NCBI RefSeq assembly: GCF_003471165.1
Contig: NZ_QRIL01000004.1
Coordinates: 1 to 64,000, forward strand
Source: Ruminococcus sp. AM22-13
GTDB lineage: Bacteria; Bacillota; Clostridia; Lachnospirales; Lachnospiraceae
DNA length: 64,000 nucleotides
Direction: 5' to 3'
Positions 43,628-52,354 of this stretch are shown here, piece by piece (positions within the stretch are counted from its first letter, which is position 1; the number at the start of each line of letters is the position of its first letter). Made by a program: the position numbers and the translations under genes. Under the pieces are notes generated by a model, which was not told the DNA's origin, did no database searches, and saw nothing but the letters and a program-made list of their open reading frames with translations.

Positions 43628-46086
43628 CTGCACTTCCCTCCGGCTTCTTTTAATAATTTTTCATATTTCTTATTATTTCTTCTGTTTCTGAAATATCCGC
43701 CAACTACTTTTTTTACTCCAAGCATAAAATGGCCATTCACAGCATCGACAATTCCATATACCATTTCCATACTGACTGCTCCGCCGGTCATCTTGGCAAT
43801 CCCCCGAAACGGCATATTGTAAATAAAAAGAATATTCAGATCTGGCTTTCCCTGTGCCTCACTCTTCTTTTTCATTTTTGTGAGATATCTATATATCAGC
43901 CTTGCAAGTCGGCTTTTTGCATAATACATCTGACAGATTGCATCATTGATTCCCAGATTTCCACTCCATCTTCCGTTCGGTATCTCATGGCCAAGAAGTT
44001 CACGAAATTCCTCATCTGATATTTTCTGCACGATTCCTGTATAATAGTAAGGCATTTTTGCCGGATTATACGGATACCCTTTACTATTTCCTGTTCTCTC
44101 AGTCATACCTGTTAAACGAATATCTGCAACACTGGCTCCTACCATAATCTGATAAGTTCCTGTTTCTATTTCCCACTGTCCCGTTTTTATATTCCAATAA
44201 CGGAATGTCTTATCATCAAAGGGAATCCTGAGTTGTCTGCTTTCTCCTGCCTTCAGATAAACTTTTACAAAACCTTTCAGTTCTTTTTCCGGTCGGAACA
44301 CGATTGCATTAGGAAGACCTACATACATCTGAACAACCTCTGCTCCATCTCTGTCACCTGTATTGGTAACCGAAACTTTGATTCCATCCTCTTCTATGAT
44401 AAGATCAGAATATGTAAATTCCGTATAGGAAAGCCCAAAGCCAAATGGATATTGCACCCGGACTTTTGAAGTATCATAATAGCGATATCCCACATAAACA
44501 CTCTCTCGGTATTCCGATGTTTTCTCATTACTTGGATAATATCGGAATGCCGGTGTCTGTTCATAAGAGATGGGATATGTTTCTGCCAGTCTTCCTGATG
44601 GATTCACTTTTCCGGTCAGAATATCCAATGTTGCAGAAGCGCCTGCCTGCCCATTCAGATAGCCATGCAAAATCGCTTTGCAGCAGGTGTGCCATGGCAT
44701 TTCTATCGCAGATCCTGCACTCAATATTCCAATAATATTTTCATTCACTTTACTGATATCCTGCAGAAGATCGATCTGGTCCTGCGGAATACGCATATGG
44801 GTTCTGTCCAGTCCTTCTGATTCGCTGATCTCATCAAGACCAAAGCAGAAAATCACAATATCTGCGTTCATGGCCAAATTTAATGCAAACTTTCTATCAT
44901 TCTCATCTACATCTCCATTTCTCTGATAGCCTCTTGTCATCCCCAGAATATTCAGATCATATTGTTGCAAAATCGATGACATATCTTCTACTTTTGTTGG
45001 ATTGACCATAGAAGATCCTGCCCCCTGATATCTGGGTGAAAAAGCAAAATCTCCAATAATAGCGATGGATTTTTTGTTATCCAGCGGAAGAATCTGTTTT
45101 TCATTTTTCAGAAGGATCATGCTTTCTGCTGCTGCTTTCCTTGCCAGTTGATGATGTGCATTTCTGTCAAAGTTTTTATCTGAAAGCTCCTTCTCTGATG
45201 TCAGTTCCATCACTGCATCTACCAGTTCTCCAACTCTTTCATCCAACTCCTCTTCCCTAAGCTTTCCATTTCGGACAGCAGCAATCACTTCCCTTGCAGA
45301 ATCGTACCCACAGGACGGCATCTCCAGATTTGAGCCGGCAGCAACACCTTTCACATGGTCATTGCTTCCGCCCCAGTCTGTTACTACAATTCCATCAAAT
45401 CCCCAGTCTTTGCGCAGGATGTCTGTCAAAAGATGTTTGTCCTCATTAGCATAAATCCCATTAATCTGGTTGTAACTGCTCATGATTGCTTTTGCGTGTC
45501 CTTCTTTAACAGCTATCTCAAAACCGGTCAGATAAATTTCTCTTAATGTCCGTTCATCAACAACTGCGTCCATTGCCATTCTCCGAAGTTCCTGACTGTT
45601 AACCGCCAGATGCTTCGGGCAGGCATAAACGCCCTTACTCTGTATTCCACGAATATATGACGCCGCCATCTTCCCGGAAAGATATGGATCTTCTGAAAAA
45701 TATTCAAAATTTCTTCCACATAATGGGCTTCTTTTAATATTTAATCCAGGACCAAGCAGGATATTTACATCCATACTTGCAGCTTCCTCTCCAAGAGCCT
45801 GTCCAATCTCTTCCCCCAGATCCTGATTCCAGCTGTTTGCTATCGTCGCTGCTGTGGGAAAACAAGTTGCATTCAAGGATGCATTCAGTCCCAGATGGTC
45901 TCCTGCTCCTGCCTGTTTTCTGATTCCATGCGGTCCATCTGAAAGAAAGATGGACGGGATGGAAAGCCTGTCAATTTCTCTGGTCTGCCAGACAGTTTTT
46001 CCACTGAGTATCGCTGCCTTTTCTTCTATTGTCATCTTTTCAACCAATTTTTGCTGTTTCATAACTGTTTTCCATCCCACTTTCAT
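43624..46086 (-). CDS. Glycoside hydrolase family 3 (beta-glucosidase type), canonical order
   Basis: 820 residues and no signal peptide, so probably cytosolic. The N-terminal TIM barrel contains LSDGPHGIR, GRNFEYFSEDPYL, KHLAVN (Lys158-His159) and VVTDWGG with the nucleophile Asp237. The alpha/beta sandwich follows (ESMILLKNEKQILPL). Next come the fibronectin-III-like domain (YPFGFGLSYTEF) and a C-terminal basic/helical extension of about 100 residues not typical of the family. Expected activity is exo-cleavage of beta-gluco- or xylo-oligosaccharides. The start is uncertain (46086 or 46062; neither has a strong site). It begins two bases after the preceding GH3 gene. Confidence 0.88.
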   Translation of the reverse strand: MKVGWKTVMKQQKLVEKMTIEEKAAILSGKTVWQTREIDRLSIPSIFLSDGPHGIRKQAGAGDHLGLNASLNATCFPTAATIANSWNQDLGEEIGQALGEEAASMDVNILLGPGLNIKRSPLCGRNFEYFSEDPYLSGKMAASYIRGIQSKGVYACPKHLAVNSQELRRMAMDAVVDERTLREIYLTGFEIAVKEGHAKAIMSSYNQINGIYANEDKHLLTDILRKDWGFDGIVVTDWGGSNDHVKGVAAGSNLEMPSCGYDSAREVIAAVRNGKLREEELDERVGELVDAVMELTSEKELSDKNFDRNAHHQLARKAAAESMILLKNEKQILPLDNKKSIAIIGDFAFSPRYQGAGSSMVNPTKVEDMSSILQQYDLNILGMTRGYQRNGDVDENDRKFALNLAMNADIVIFCFGLDEISESEGLDRTHMRIPQDQIDLLQDISKVNENIIGILSAGSAIEMPWHTCCKAILHGYLNGQAGASATLDILTGKVNPSGRLAETYPISYEQTPAFRYYPSNEKTSEYRESVYVGYRYYDTSKVRVQYPFGFGLSYTEFTYSDLIIEEDGIKVSVTNTGDRDGAEVVQMYVGLPNAIVFRPEKELKGFVKVYLKAGESRQLRIPFDDKTFRYWNIKTGQWEIETGTYQIMVGASVADIRLTGMTERTGNSKGYPYNPAKMPYYYTGIVQKISDEEFRELLGHEIPNGRWSGNLGINDAICQMYYAKSRLARLIYRYLTKMKKKSEAQGKPDLNILFIYNMPFRGIAKMTGGAVSMEMVYGIVDAVNGHFMLGVKKVVGGYFRNRRNNKKYEKLLKEAGGKCR

Positions 46087-46088
46087 CT

Positions 46089-48950
46089 TTATTCAGCATT
46101 CTTTCTTTTCTTATATCCTCTGATTACCAGTACTTCCATTCCTGCCATGAAAAGTGCTATTACAATGTCGATACCAATTCCTGCTTTTTTCCAGTTTTCC
46201 ATACCTGTTTCTTCGTGTTCTCCGTCATAAGCCCAGCTGCTTACAACTGTATACATGACATTTTTGCAGGCATTTCTCATCTGAAGTACAGATGTCGGAT
46301 GCTCTGGATTGGCTACATTGTTCTCTTCTCCATTGAATGTGGACAACATTACATCTACTCCATTTGCCAAAGCTGCATCTGCATTCATAAATCCATGACC
46401 ATTGTTTCGGAAGAAGTCTGTAAGCGCCATTCCCCTGAATCCCCATTCATCTCTAAGAACTGTATTCATAAGGTTACTGCTTTCTCCAGTCCATTTATCT
46501 CCAAGGAAGCTCCAGGAAACCATAACCGCATTTGCTCCACCCTGTTTTACAGAAATTTCAAATGGTTTCAGATAGATTTCCCGGATTGCCTGCTCATTTG
46601 ACCAGACACTTACCATCTTTGCATTTCCCTCATACAGAGCAAAATGTTTGATATAAGAATAAACTCCATATTTTCTTGCTCCTTCTACTGCTTTTGCTCC
46701 CATATTTCCTGCAAGAACTCCATCTTCTGAAAAGTATTCATAGTTTCTTGCTCCAAATGCGGTTCTATGAGTATTCATACCTGGTGCATACCAGCCCTCT
46801 GCACCCATTTCCTGACTGATCTTGCCCATGCATTCACCCCAAGCCTGTGCAAGTTCCTTATTCCATGTGGAAGCAACCACAACTTCAATTGGAAATCCAA
46901 TAGAACCAACTCCTGTAAAGTTGTTATTAATTGCTGCTGGTCCGTCAAAATCAAGTGTACCTACTTTTCCAACAGAATCCATCGCTGCTGTCTGATAACC
47001 CGCCATTGCAATCATATTTGACATTTCATCAACAGTAAGCTGATCTAAAAGTTTTTCCCAACGTGGATCGTCATAATCAGCATCACGCATATCAGCTAAT
47101 GTAAGTCCATTATCTGCTCCTGTTGTTGGCATTTTATCCTTATCATTGAGATATGTAGTCTTATCAAAATTACTGTTCAGATGATATTCAGAAGCATATG
47201 GCTCGCCCAGCTCTGCAGATGCCGGTGCTGCTGTAGCCTCTTCATAATTTGCAAAATGATCTGCTCGTGATAAATATGTCACATCGCCTTTTGCATCTTC
47301 AAATACATTTGTTGCTGCAGTATCATCTGATGCTCTTTTATTTTCTCCCTTATATACTACATCTTTATCTGCAGTATAAGTTTTCTGATCCAGCACAGTA
47401 TGTGAATCGCTGTTGATAGAAATCACATAATCGCCTTTTTCAAGAATATATGCTTTTGCATTATTCTCATCATAAGAGGCCATATCTTCTATACTGAATG
47501 TAACTGTAACAGTCTGAGATTCTCCCGGCTGAAGCAGATCTGTTTTTGCAAACTCGATCAGATTTGCAGAAGATTTCTCAATTCCCCCATTTGTATATGG
47601 CGGTTTATAATACACTTCTACTACATCTTTTCCGGCAACATCTCCTGTGTTGGTTACTTCTACATCTACAGAAATCTGTCCGTCTTTTTCCTCCAGTTCA
47701 CCCATTTTCTGTTCAAATTCCGTGTAACTCAGACCATATCCAAATGGATACTGTACAGTTTTATCGTAATCAATCGCACCTTCCTGTGCAGCTGTTTCAT
47801 AGTACTTGTATCCTACATAAATACCTTCCACATAATTGGTAAATGCCGGAGCATACACCTGCGCAGTTCCTGCGTTCATTCCTTCAACAGCCATATCTGC
47901 CAGATTTGTATACTCTATTTTTTCTGCATTATTCCACCACGGAGCAGTCGTCATATCATAAATAAATGTATCCGGTGTTTTTCCGGAAGGATTGACTTCA
48001 CCTGAAAATACTTTACCAAGTGCATTAAATCCCACATTTCCCGTTCCGGGGCACCATACAACAGATTTAATCTGAGGATATTCATCTGCGAAACCAAGTT
48101 CAAACTGATTTGCCCCATTATAAATCACAATCACATTATCAAAGTTTGAGCAAACCATATCCACCATATCTCTCTCAGTTTGTGAAAGCTGTAAATAATG
48201 CTCTCCCTCAGGAAAATCATCATATTCATCTGAATTATTATCATATGCTGCTTTTTTTACATCCATAGGAATATCATTATGACCTTCACCTGCTTTTCTG
48301 GAAAGAACCACAACTGCCACATCAGAATACTCTTTCGCACTTTTAATAAGTTCATCACTGTAAGTATCTACAGGTGGCTCCGGTAATGTCCAGCTCTGTT
48401 TCTGAATAGACATTTCCGGATTATCTGCACCATAATTGTTATAAAAATCAACCAGTTCCTGGTTAATAGAAAATCCGGCATTTTCAAGTCCCTGATTCAG
48501 ACTGACAATATCATACAGATCATTAATTCCACCGGAACCAGCTCCTCCGTAAGCCGGATTAATAGATTCCCAGCCAAAAATATTCAGTTTTTTTGTTTCA
48601 TTTAAAGGAAGCAGGCTTTCATTCTTCAGAAGAACAATTCCGTCTTCCATAATTTCTTCTGCTACTTCCGCAGCTTCTTCATTTGTTTCATCGCTTAAAG
48701 TTCCATTTCCCGTTGCCAGTCCAATCAACGTAGCCATTGGTCCAAAACAGATCATATTCACGCAGACAACAACTGCAAGAACCATTGCGATCGCAGCTTC
48801 CCCTCTTATCAGAAATCTTTTGTCCCTGGACATCCTGCGGCATGCTATCATAATTACGATTCCAATTACAAGTGCAGCAATAATACCGATAATATACGGT
48901 TTGCATAATTGTAATACCGCCAGAACATCTTCCATTTCAACACTGATCAT
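46089..48950 (-). CDS. Membrane-anchored GH3 enzyme with permuted domain order
   Basis: 953 residues. Two N-terminal membrane helices (about 18-37 and 51-72) are followed by the GH3 sandwich domain (GIVLLKNESLLPLN, then YGGAGSGGIN), then the fibronectin-III part (YPFGYGLSYTEFE). The TIM barrel comes last (LTVDEMSNMIAMAG, ARNYEYFSEDGVL, IKHFALYEGN, MALTDFF with putative nucleophile Asp845). A final helix (about 923-943) ends in a basic tail. In normal GH3 proteins the barrel comes first. The enzyme is probably displayed outside the cell, held at both ends. AGGAGG precedes the ATG. It is first gene of the operon behind a LytTR-type site. Confidence 0.85.
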   Translation of the reverse strand: MISVEMEDVLAVLQLCKPYIIGIIAALVIGIVIMIACRRMSRDKRFLIRGEAAIAMVLAVVVCVNMICFGPMATLIGLATGNGTLSDETNEEAAEVAEEIMEDGIVLLKNESLLPLNETKKLNIFGWESINPAYGGAGSGGINDLYDIVSLNQGLENAGFSINQELVDFYNNYGADNPEMSIQKQSWTLPEPPVDTYSDELIKSAKEYSDVAVVVLSRKAGEGHNDIPMDVKKAAYDNNSDEYDDFPEGEHYLQLSQTERDMVDMVCSNFDNVIVIYNGANQFELGFADEYPQIKSVVWCPGTGNVGFNALGKVFSGEVNPSGKTPDTFIYDMTTAPWWNNAEKIEYTNLADMAVEGMNAGTAQVYAPAFTNYVEGIYVGYKYYETAAQEGAIDYDKTVQYPFGYGLSYTEFEQKMGELEEKDGQISVDVEVTNTGDVAGKDVVEVYYKPPYTNGGIEKSSANLIEFAKTDLLQPGESQTVTVTFSIEDMASYDENNAKAYILEKGDYVISINSDSHTVLDQKTYTADKDVVYKGENKRASDDTAATNVFEDAKGDVTYLSRADHFANYEEATAAPASAELGEPYASEYHLNSNFDKTTYLNDKDKMPTTGADNGLTLADMRDADYDDPRWEKLLDQLTVDEMSNMIAMAGYQTAAMDSVGKVGTLDFDGPAAINNNFTGVGSIGFPIEVVVASTWNKELAQAWGECMGKISQEMGAEGWYAPGMNTHRTAFGARNYEYFSEDGVLAGNMGAKAVEGARKYGVYSYIKHFALYEGNAKMVSVWSNEQAIREIYLKPFEISVKQGGANAVMVSWSFLGDKWTGESSNLMNTVLRDEWGFRGMALTDFFRNNGHGFMNADAALANGVDVMLSTFNGEENNVANPEHPTSVLQMRNACKNVMYTVVSSWAYDGEHEETGMENWKKAGIGIDIVIALFMAGMEVLVIRGYKKRKNAE

Positions 48951-49008
48951 TCTCTTTTTCCTCCTTTGACTCTCTTGTCTTTTTCAGGTATCATTTCCTG
49001 TTGGCATT

Positions 49009-49069
49009 ACTATAACATGATTATTATTTCGTGCTGTTTTTGGCACAAGATGCAGCAAATATGGCACAA
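49009..49069 (-). promoter_or_regulatory. GH3 operon promoter with LytTR-type direct repeat
   Basis: On the minus strand TTGTGCCA occurs at 49069-49062 and 49048-49041, a period of 21 bases. A poor -35 (ACAGCA, 49037-49032), a 17-base spacer and an extended -10 (TGT-TATAGT, 49014-49009) follow. Direct repeats one to two turns apart just upstream of a weak -35 fit activation by a LytTR regulator, which is encoded at 50464. Confidence 0.6.
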
Positions 49070-49075
49070 AATACT

Positions 49076-49099
49076 AAAAAAGGTCCACCGGACCTTTTT
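49076..49099 (-). terminator. Terminator after the histidine kinase gene
   Basis: AAAAAGGTCC-GGT-GGACCTTTTTT on the minus strand, between the kinase stop and the GH3 promoter, so the GH3 genes are a separate transcript. Confidence 0.85.
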
Positions 49100-49132
49100 G
49101 TCGTATGCTTGGCAAAAAAAATACCCAGAGCA

Positions 49133-50467
49133 TTACAATACTCTGGGTAAAAGAATCTTTAATTCAAACCAGTTCTGCTGTACTCCAAATACTACAGAAC
49201 CATCATATTTTTCTACAGCTTTACGAATACTCTTCAATCCAAAACCATGGTTTTTACTGTCTTTTTTTGTTGTTGTAATCAGATCTTCTTCATTTTTGGA
49301 AATTTCTGCTTCACAATAATTCTCTATCTTGATGAACACAAATCCTTTTTGAGCGGATACTGTCAGATGGATCAGTCTTTTTTCCGAATCTGGAATCAAA
49401 ATTACATGTTCAATCGCATTATCCAAAGCATTTCCAAATATAGAACATATATCTGTTACATGCATATGATCCAATAATTTTCCATCTGCCACACAGGTAA
49501 TCTGTATATGATTTTTTCGACAATGGAAAATCTTAGCTGCCAAAATCGTATCAAGTACCTGATTCCCCGTTCTGCTTATATTTTCAAAAGCAGCGATTTC
49601 CTTTTCCATGGAATCAATCCATTTTTTTCGTTTCTCTTCATCTGATTCCGCACGAAGTCCCGTTATCTGGTGTTTCAGATCATGGTATTTCATTTGTATG
49701 AGATCCAGGCTGTCCTGATAATTTCGGTATTGATCATACTGGCTTTTCAGCATCACGTTCATTACTGAAAGTTCTTTCTCGGCAACATACTCACTGATCC
49801 TGCTCTGATAAGCATGCAGGATTGCAATTCCTCCAAAATCGATCAGTGTTCTGATAGAAAAAATATCTGCACGTTCTCTGCTCGCAAATGGTGCATTTTC
49901 ATTTAAAAAGCTCAGATTACTAAAAGCAAAGATTGCAACAGCCATGATTGCCGCCGCTGCTACTTCCTTTACTGTCATCTGTTCAAGATAATTCTGCTTC
50001 AGAAGATCTTTTTCTAAATAAATATCAATAGTAAAGCAGCCTCCAAAAACAACCATTGTGATCAGAATTTCAACCCCGAGGCTCTGATTCCCCCATGCCT
50101 GTACAATAGATACCATCTGCCACTGCAGCGAAGCTGCAAACTCAGCAAGAACAAATGCACGGGCACAGCAATAAGCCGCTCCCAGAGGCTTCATATTTCC
50201 TCCGACCATAAGAAATCCATACATCATACCTGCAGCGATCATCATACAGGGAATCCACAAAATTTCAGTTACGCTGCCTGTCAAAGTCAAAAAAATACTC
50301 TGCATTGCCAACATGAAAAGACTGCCTATAAGAAAATGTACAGATTTCATGTTTTCTTTTTTTAGGATATAAAGATAAACCAGACATGATCCCCACTCTG
50401 CTATTGCCGTATAAATTCTTGGAATATCCTGATATAACATAGTATTCTCCATTTCGCATGAAATCAT
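49133..50467 (-). CDS. GHKL-type sensor histidine kinase (AgrC/LytS-like partner)
   Basis: 444 residues. The N-terminal half has about six to seven membrane helices and no extracellular domain, as in AgrC-like peptide sensors. The phospho-acceptor region is YHDLKHQITG; the ATPase boxes are NALDNAIEHV (N box) and HGFGLKSIRKAVEKYDG (G box). It overlaps the response regulator stop by 4 bases (ATGA), so the pair is co-expressed. The signal is unknown; the neighbouring GH3/GtrA operon suggests a sugar- or peptide-triggered surface response. Confidence 0.88.
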   Translation of the reverse strand: MISCEMENTMLYQDIPRIYTAIAEWGSCLVYLYILKKENMKSVHFLIGSLFMLAMQSIFLTLTGSVTEILWIPCMMIAAGMMYGFLMVGGNMKPLGAAYCCARAFVLAEFAASLQWQMVSIVQAWGNQSLGVEILITMVVFGGCFTIDIYLEKDLLKQNYLEQMTVKEVAAAAIMAVAIFAFSNLSFLNENAPFASRERADIFSIRTLIDFGGIAILHAYQSRISEYVAEKELSVMNVMLKSQYDQYRNYQDSLDLIQMKYHDLKHQITGLRAESDEEKRKKWIDSMEKEIAAFENISRTGNQVLDTILAAKIFHCRKNHIQITCVADGKLLDHMHVTDICSIFGNALDNAIEHVILIPDSEKRLIHLTVSAQKGFVFIKIENYCEAEISKNEEDLITTTKKDSKNHGFGLKSIRKAVEKYDGSVVFGVQQNWFELKILLPRVL

Positions 50468-51168
50468 TCCATATTGAGGTTTTGCAGAAGCAGATTCATG
50501 AATTCTTTTTTTCTGGTTCTGCTGACAGGTATATGTACATTATGGATCACACAATCAGAACCAACAAATCCCTCTACATGATTCATATTTACCAGATATC
50601 CCTTTGCACATCGAAAAAAATTATGTACCGCAAGTTTTTCTTCGAGTTCTTTCATCGTAATTCTTGAACAGTAATCTCCTCTCGAAGTATGATAAATTAC
50701 ATTATGTCTCTGCCCCTCAATAAAATAGATATCTGCTATATCTATCTTTACAACTCCTTCCCCAATCGGAATCGTAAGAAATTCTTTAACCTCAGAACGC
50801 ATACGACCAACTGCTTTATCCAGTTTCTGCGAAAAAGAAAAATACTCAACTGGTTTTACTACATAATCCATTGCATCAACTTCGTATCCACGTACTGCAT
50901 ATTGAATCATATTTGTAATAAACATGATAATTACTTTCTGATCCATTTGACGAATTTTTTCTGCTGCTGTCATACCGTCCATGAACCGCATTTGAATATC
51001 CATCAGAATAATGTCAAAACCGCCATTGTAATTTTCAGTGATATCTTCTCCATCACCAAATACTGTAACCTTTATTGATCTTCCCCTTTCCGTTTGATAT
51101 TTCCGGATATACTCTGTTAATTGTTTTACGTAAATTTCTTCATCTTCAACAATTGCAATCTGTATCAT
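50464..51168 (-). CDS. LytTR family response regulator
   Basis: 234 residues from the ATG at 51168, preceded by GGAGGG at 51175-51180; an upstream frame extension of 14 codons lacks a site. The receiver has the acidic pair (IAIVEDEE), phospho-Asp in IILMDIQM, and KPVEYF. The LytTR DNA-binding domain (about 135-234) has IYFIEGQRHNVIYHT, FFRCAKGYLVNMNHVEGF and the basic IPVSRTRKKEF. LytTR proteins bind paired direct repeats; a matching pair lies at 49041-49069. Confidence 0.92.
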   Translation of the reverse strand: MIQIAIVEDEEIYVKQLTEYIRKYQTERGRSIKVTVFGDGEDITENYNGGFDIILMDIQMRFMDGMTAAEKIRQMDQKVIIMFITNMIQYAVRGYEVDAMDYVVKPVEYFSFSQKLDKAVGRMRSEVKEFLTIPIGEGVVKIDIADIYFIEGQRHNVIYHTSRGDYCSRITMKELEEKLAVHNFFRCAKGYLVNMNHVEGFVGSDCVIHNVHIPVSRTRKKEFMNLLLQNLNME

Positions 51169-51371
51169 CCTATACCCTCCACAAGAATTGCATTTTTTGT
51201 AACTGTTCAATCACACAATATAGTCCCAAGTTTTTATTATTATTTTATAAATAATTTTTGTTTCAGTATATCACTGCTTTTTTCTTGCGTCAAGCGGATG
51301 TAATATTACAAATTACAGCTGTGTAATCTGGTTTTCTTTTATCATATATCCACAGTAAATCTCCTCATTCT

Positions 51372-52121
51372 TTAAATAGAAAGTAGAAATTCTGTTAAGT
51401 TTTCAATAGCATCTGGTTTTTCTGATAGTTCTTTCCCCATCAGTCCCTCTCTCATAATACTAGTATCCGCACTAAGAGATACAGCGACTCGACTTGAATT
51501 CCATACAGCTTCATACATCATTTCCTGATTCTCTTTTGTTACTTTATTGAGAACGTAATAAAATGGTTTTCTAATACTTTCCGATAATTCCCCGATTTTT
51601 TTGGAAAGCTGTAGGGATTCATAGGATGGATCTATAATTATCAATATCAAATCTACACCGTTATCAATTCCACGTCCAAAGTGTTCAATACCAGCCTCCA
51701 TATCCATTAGCGCAAATTGGTCTTCTGTAAGCCTGAGATTTTGGATAAATTGAGTCATAACAGTTCCCATAGCACAAGAACACCCTTCATTTGCTTGATG
51801 AATTTTTCCACTGCTCATCAGTTTTACACCGTCCTTCAGACTATAATAATCTTCCGGTATATCATCTATTGTCCAGGTTTCCTCAAAAAACTGATGAGTA
51901 AATTTTGATAACATCATATCATTTAAAACATTTTGTTTACCACCGAAATAGTCTGTAAAATCTCTGGGAAGCTTCATACCTAGCTGTCGGTGTAGACCAT
52001 AATTAGATTCATCGGAATCAATTACCAAAATTTCTTTTCCTCGTCTGGCTAAAGCCTTAGCCAAAAGACTGGTTACTGTACTTTTTCCACATCCACCTTT
52101 TCCACAAACTGCTATTTTCAT
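51372..52121 (-). CDS. CooC-like ATPase 2 (metallocentre maturation type)
   Basis: 249 residues of the MinD/ParA-like SIMIBI class. Deviant Walker A GKGGCGKS at 7-14, and SDESNYGLHRQLGMKLPRDF for switch I. A CxC pair (CSC, Cys114 and Cys116) sits where CooC has its Ni-binding Cys-X-Cys. Walker B-like region MDMEAGIEHFGRG. It is the last gene of a five-gene unit with a second CooC, a MoxR ATPase and a VWA protein. CooC dimers load nickel into carbon monoxide dehydrogenase; the client here is not in the window. Confidence 0.85.
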   Translation of the reverse strand: MKIAVCGKGGCGKSTVTSLLAKALARRGKEILVIDSDESNYGLHRQLGMKLPRDFTDYFGGKQNVLNDMMLSKFTHQFFEETWTIDDIPEDYYSLKDGVKLMSSGKIHQANEGCSCAMGTVMTQFIQNLRLTEDQFALMDMEAGIEHFGRGIDNGVDLILIIIDPSYESLQLSKKIGELSESIRKPFYYVLNKVTKENQEMMYEAVWNSSRVAVSLSADTSIMREGLMGKELSEKPDAIENLTEFLLSI

Positions 52122-52143
52122 CTCTTATCTCCTTAAATACTTC

Positions 52144-52338
52144 TTACTCCACTTCCTCCAGTTCTGTTCCTTCTGGAAGAATATATCCGCAGTTATCACA
52201 TACTCCGTCCTCTGCGAGTATCCCGTCTTTCACAAAGGCTTCAATGCCTCCCGGTTCATGACAGTGTGGACAATCTAATTCCTGTATCTTTTTCTGATTT
52301 CTTACATCCTGGCAATTGGCAAATTCAATTTTACCCAT
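52144..52338 (-). CDS. Small zinc-ribbon protein
   Basis: 64 residues with two Cys pairs, CPHC (23, 26) and CDNC (47, 50), which would bind one zinc or iron, and an acidic tail (EGTELEEVE). The start at 52338 follows GGAGG by seven bases. It sits between the VWA gene (16 bases) and the second CooC gene (22 bases), clearly in the same transcript. The family is unrecognised; a metal-shuttling or adaptor role in the cluster is inference. Confidence 0.75.
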   Translation of the reverse strand: MGKIEFANCQDVRNQKKIQELDCPHCHEPGGIEAFVKDGILAEDGVCDNCGYILPEGTELEEVE

Positions 52339-52354
52339 AGTGATTCCTCCATTT

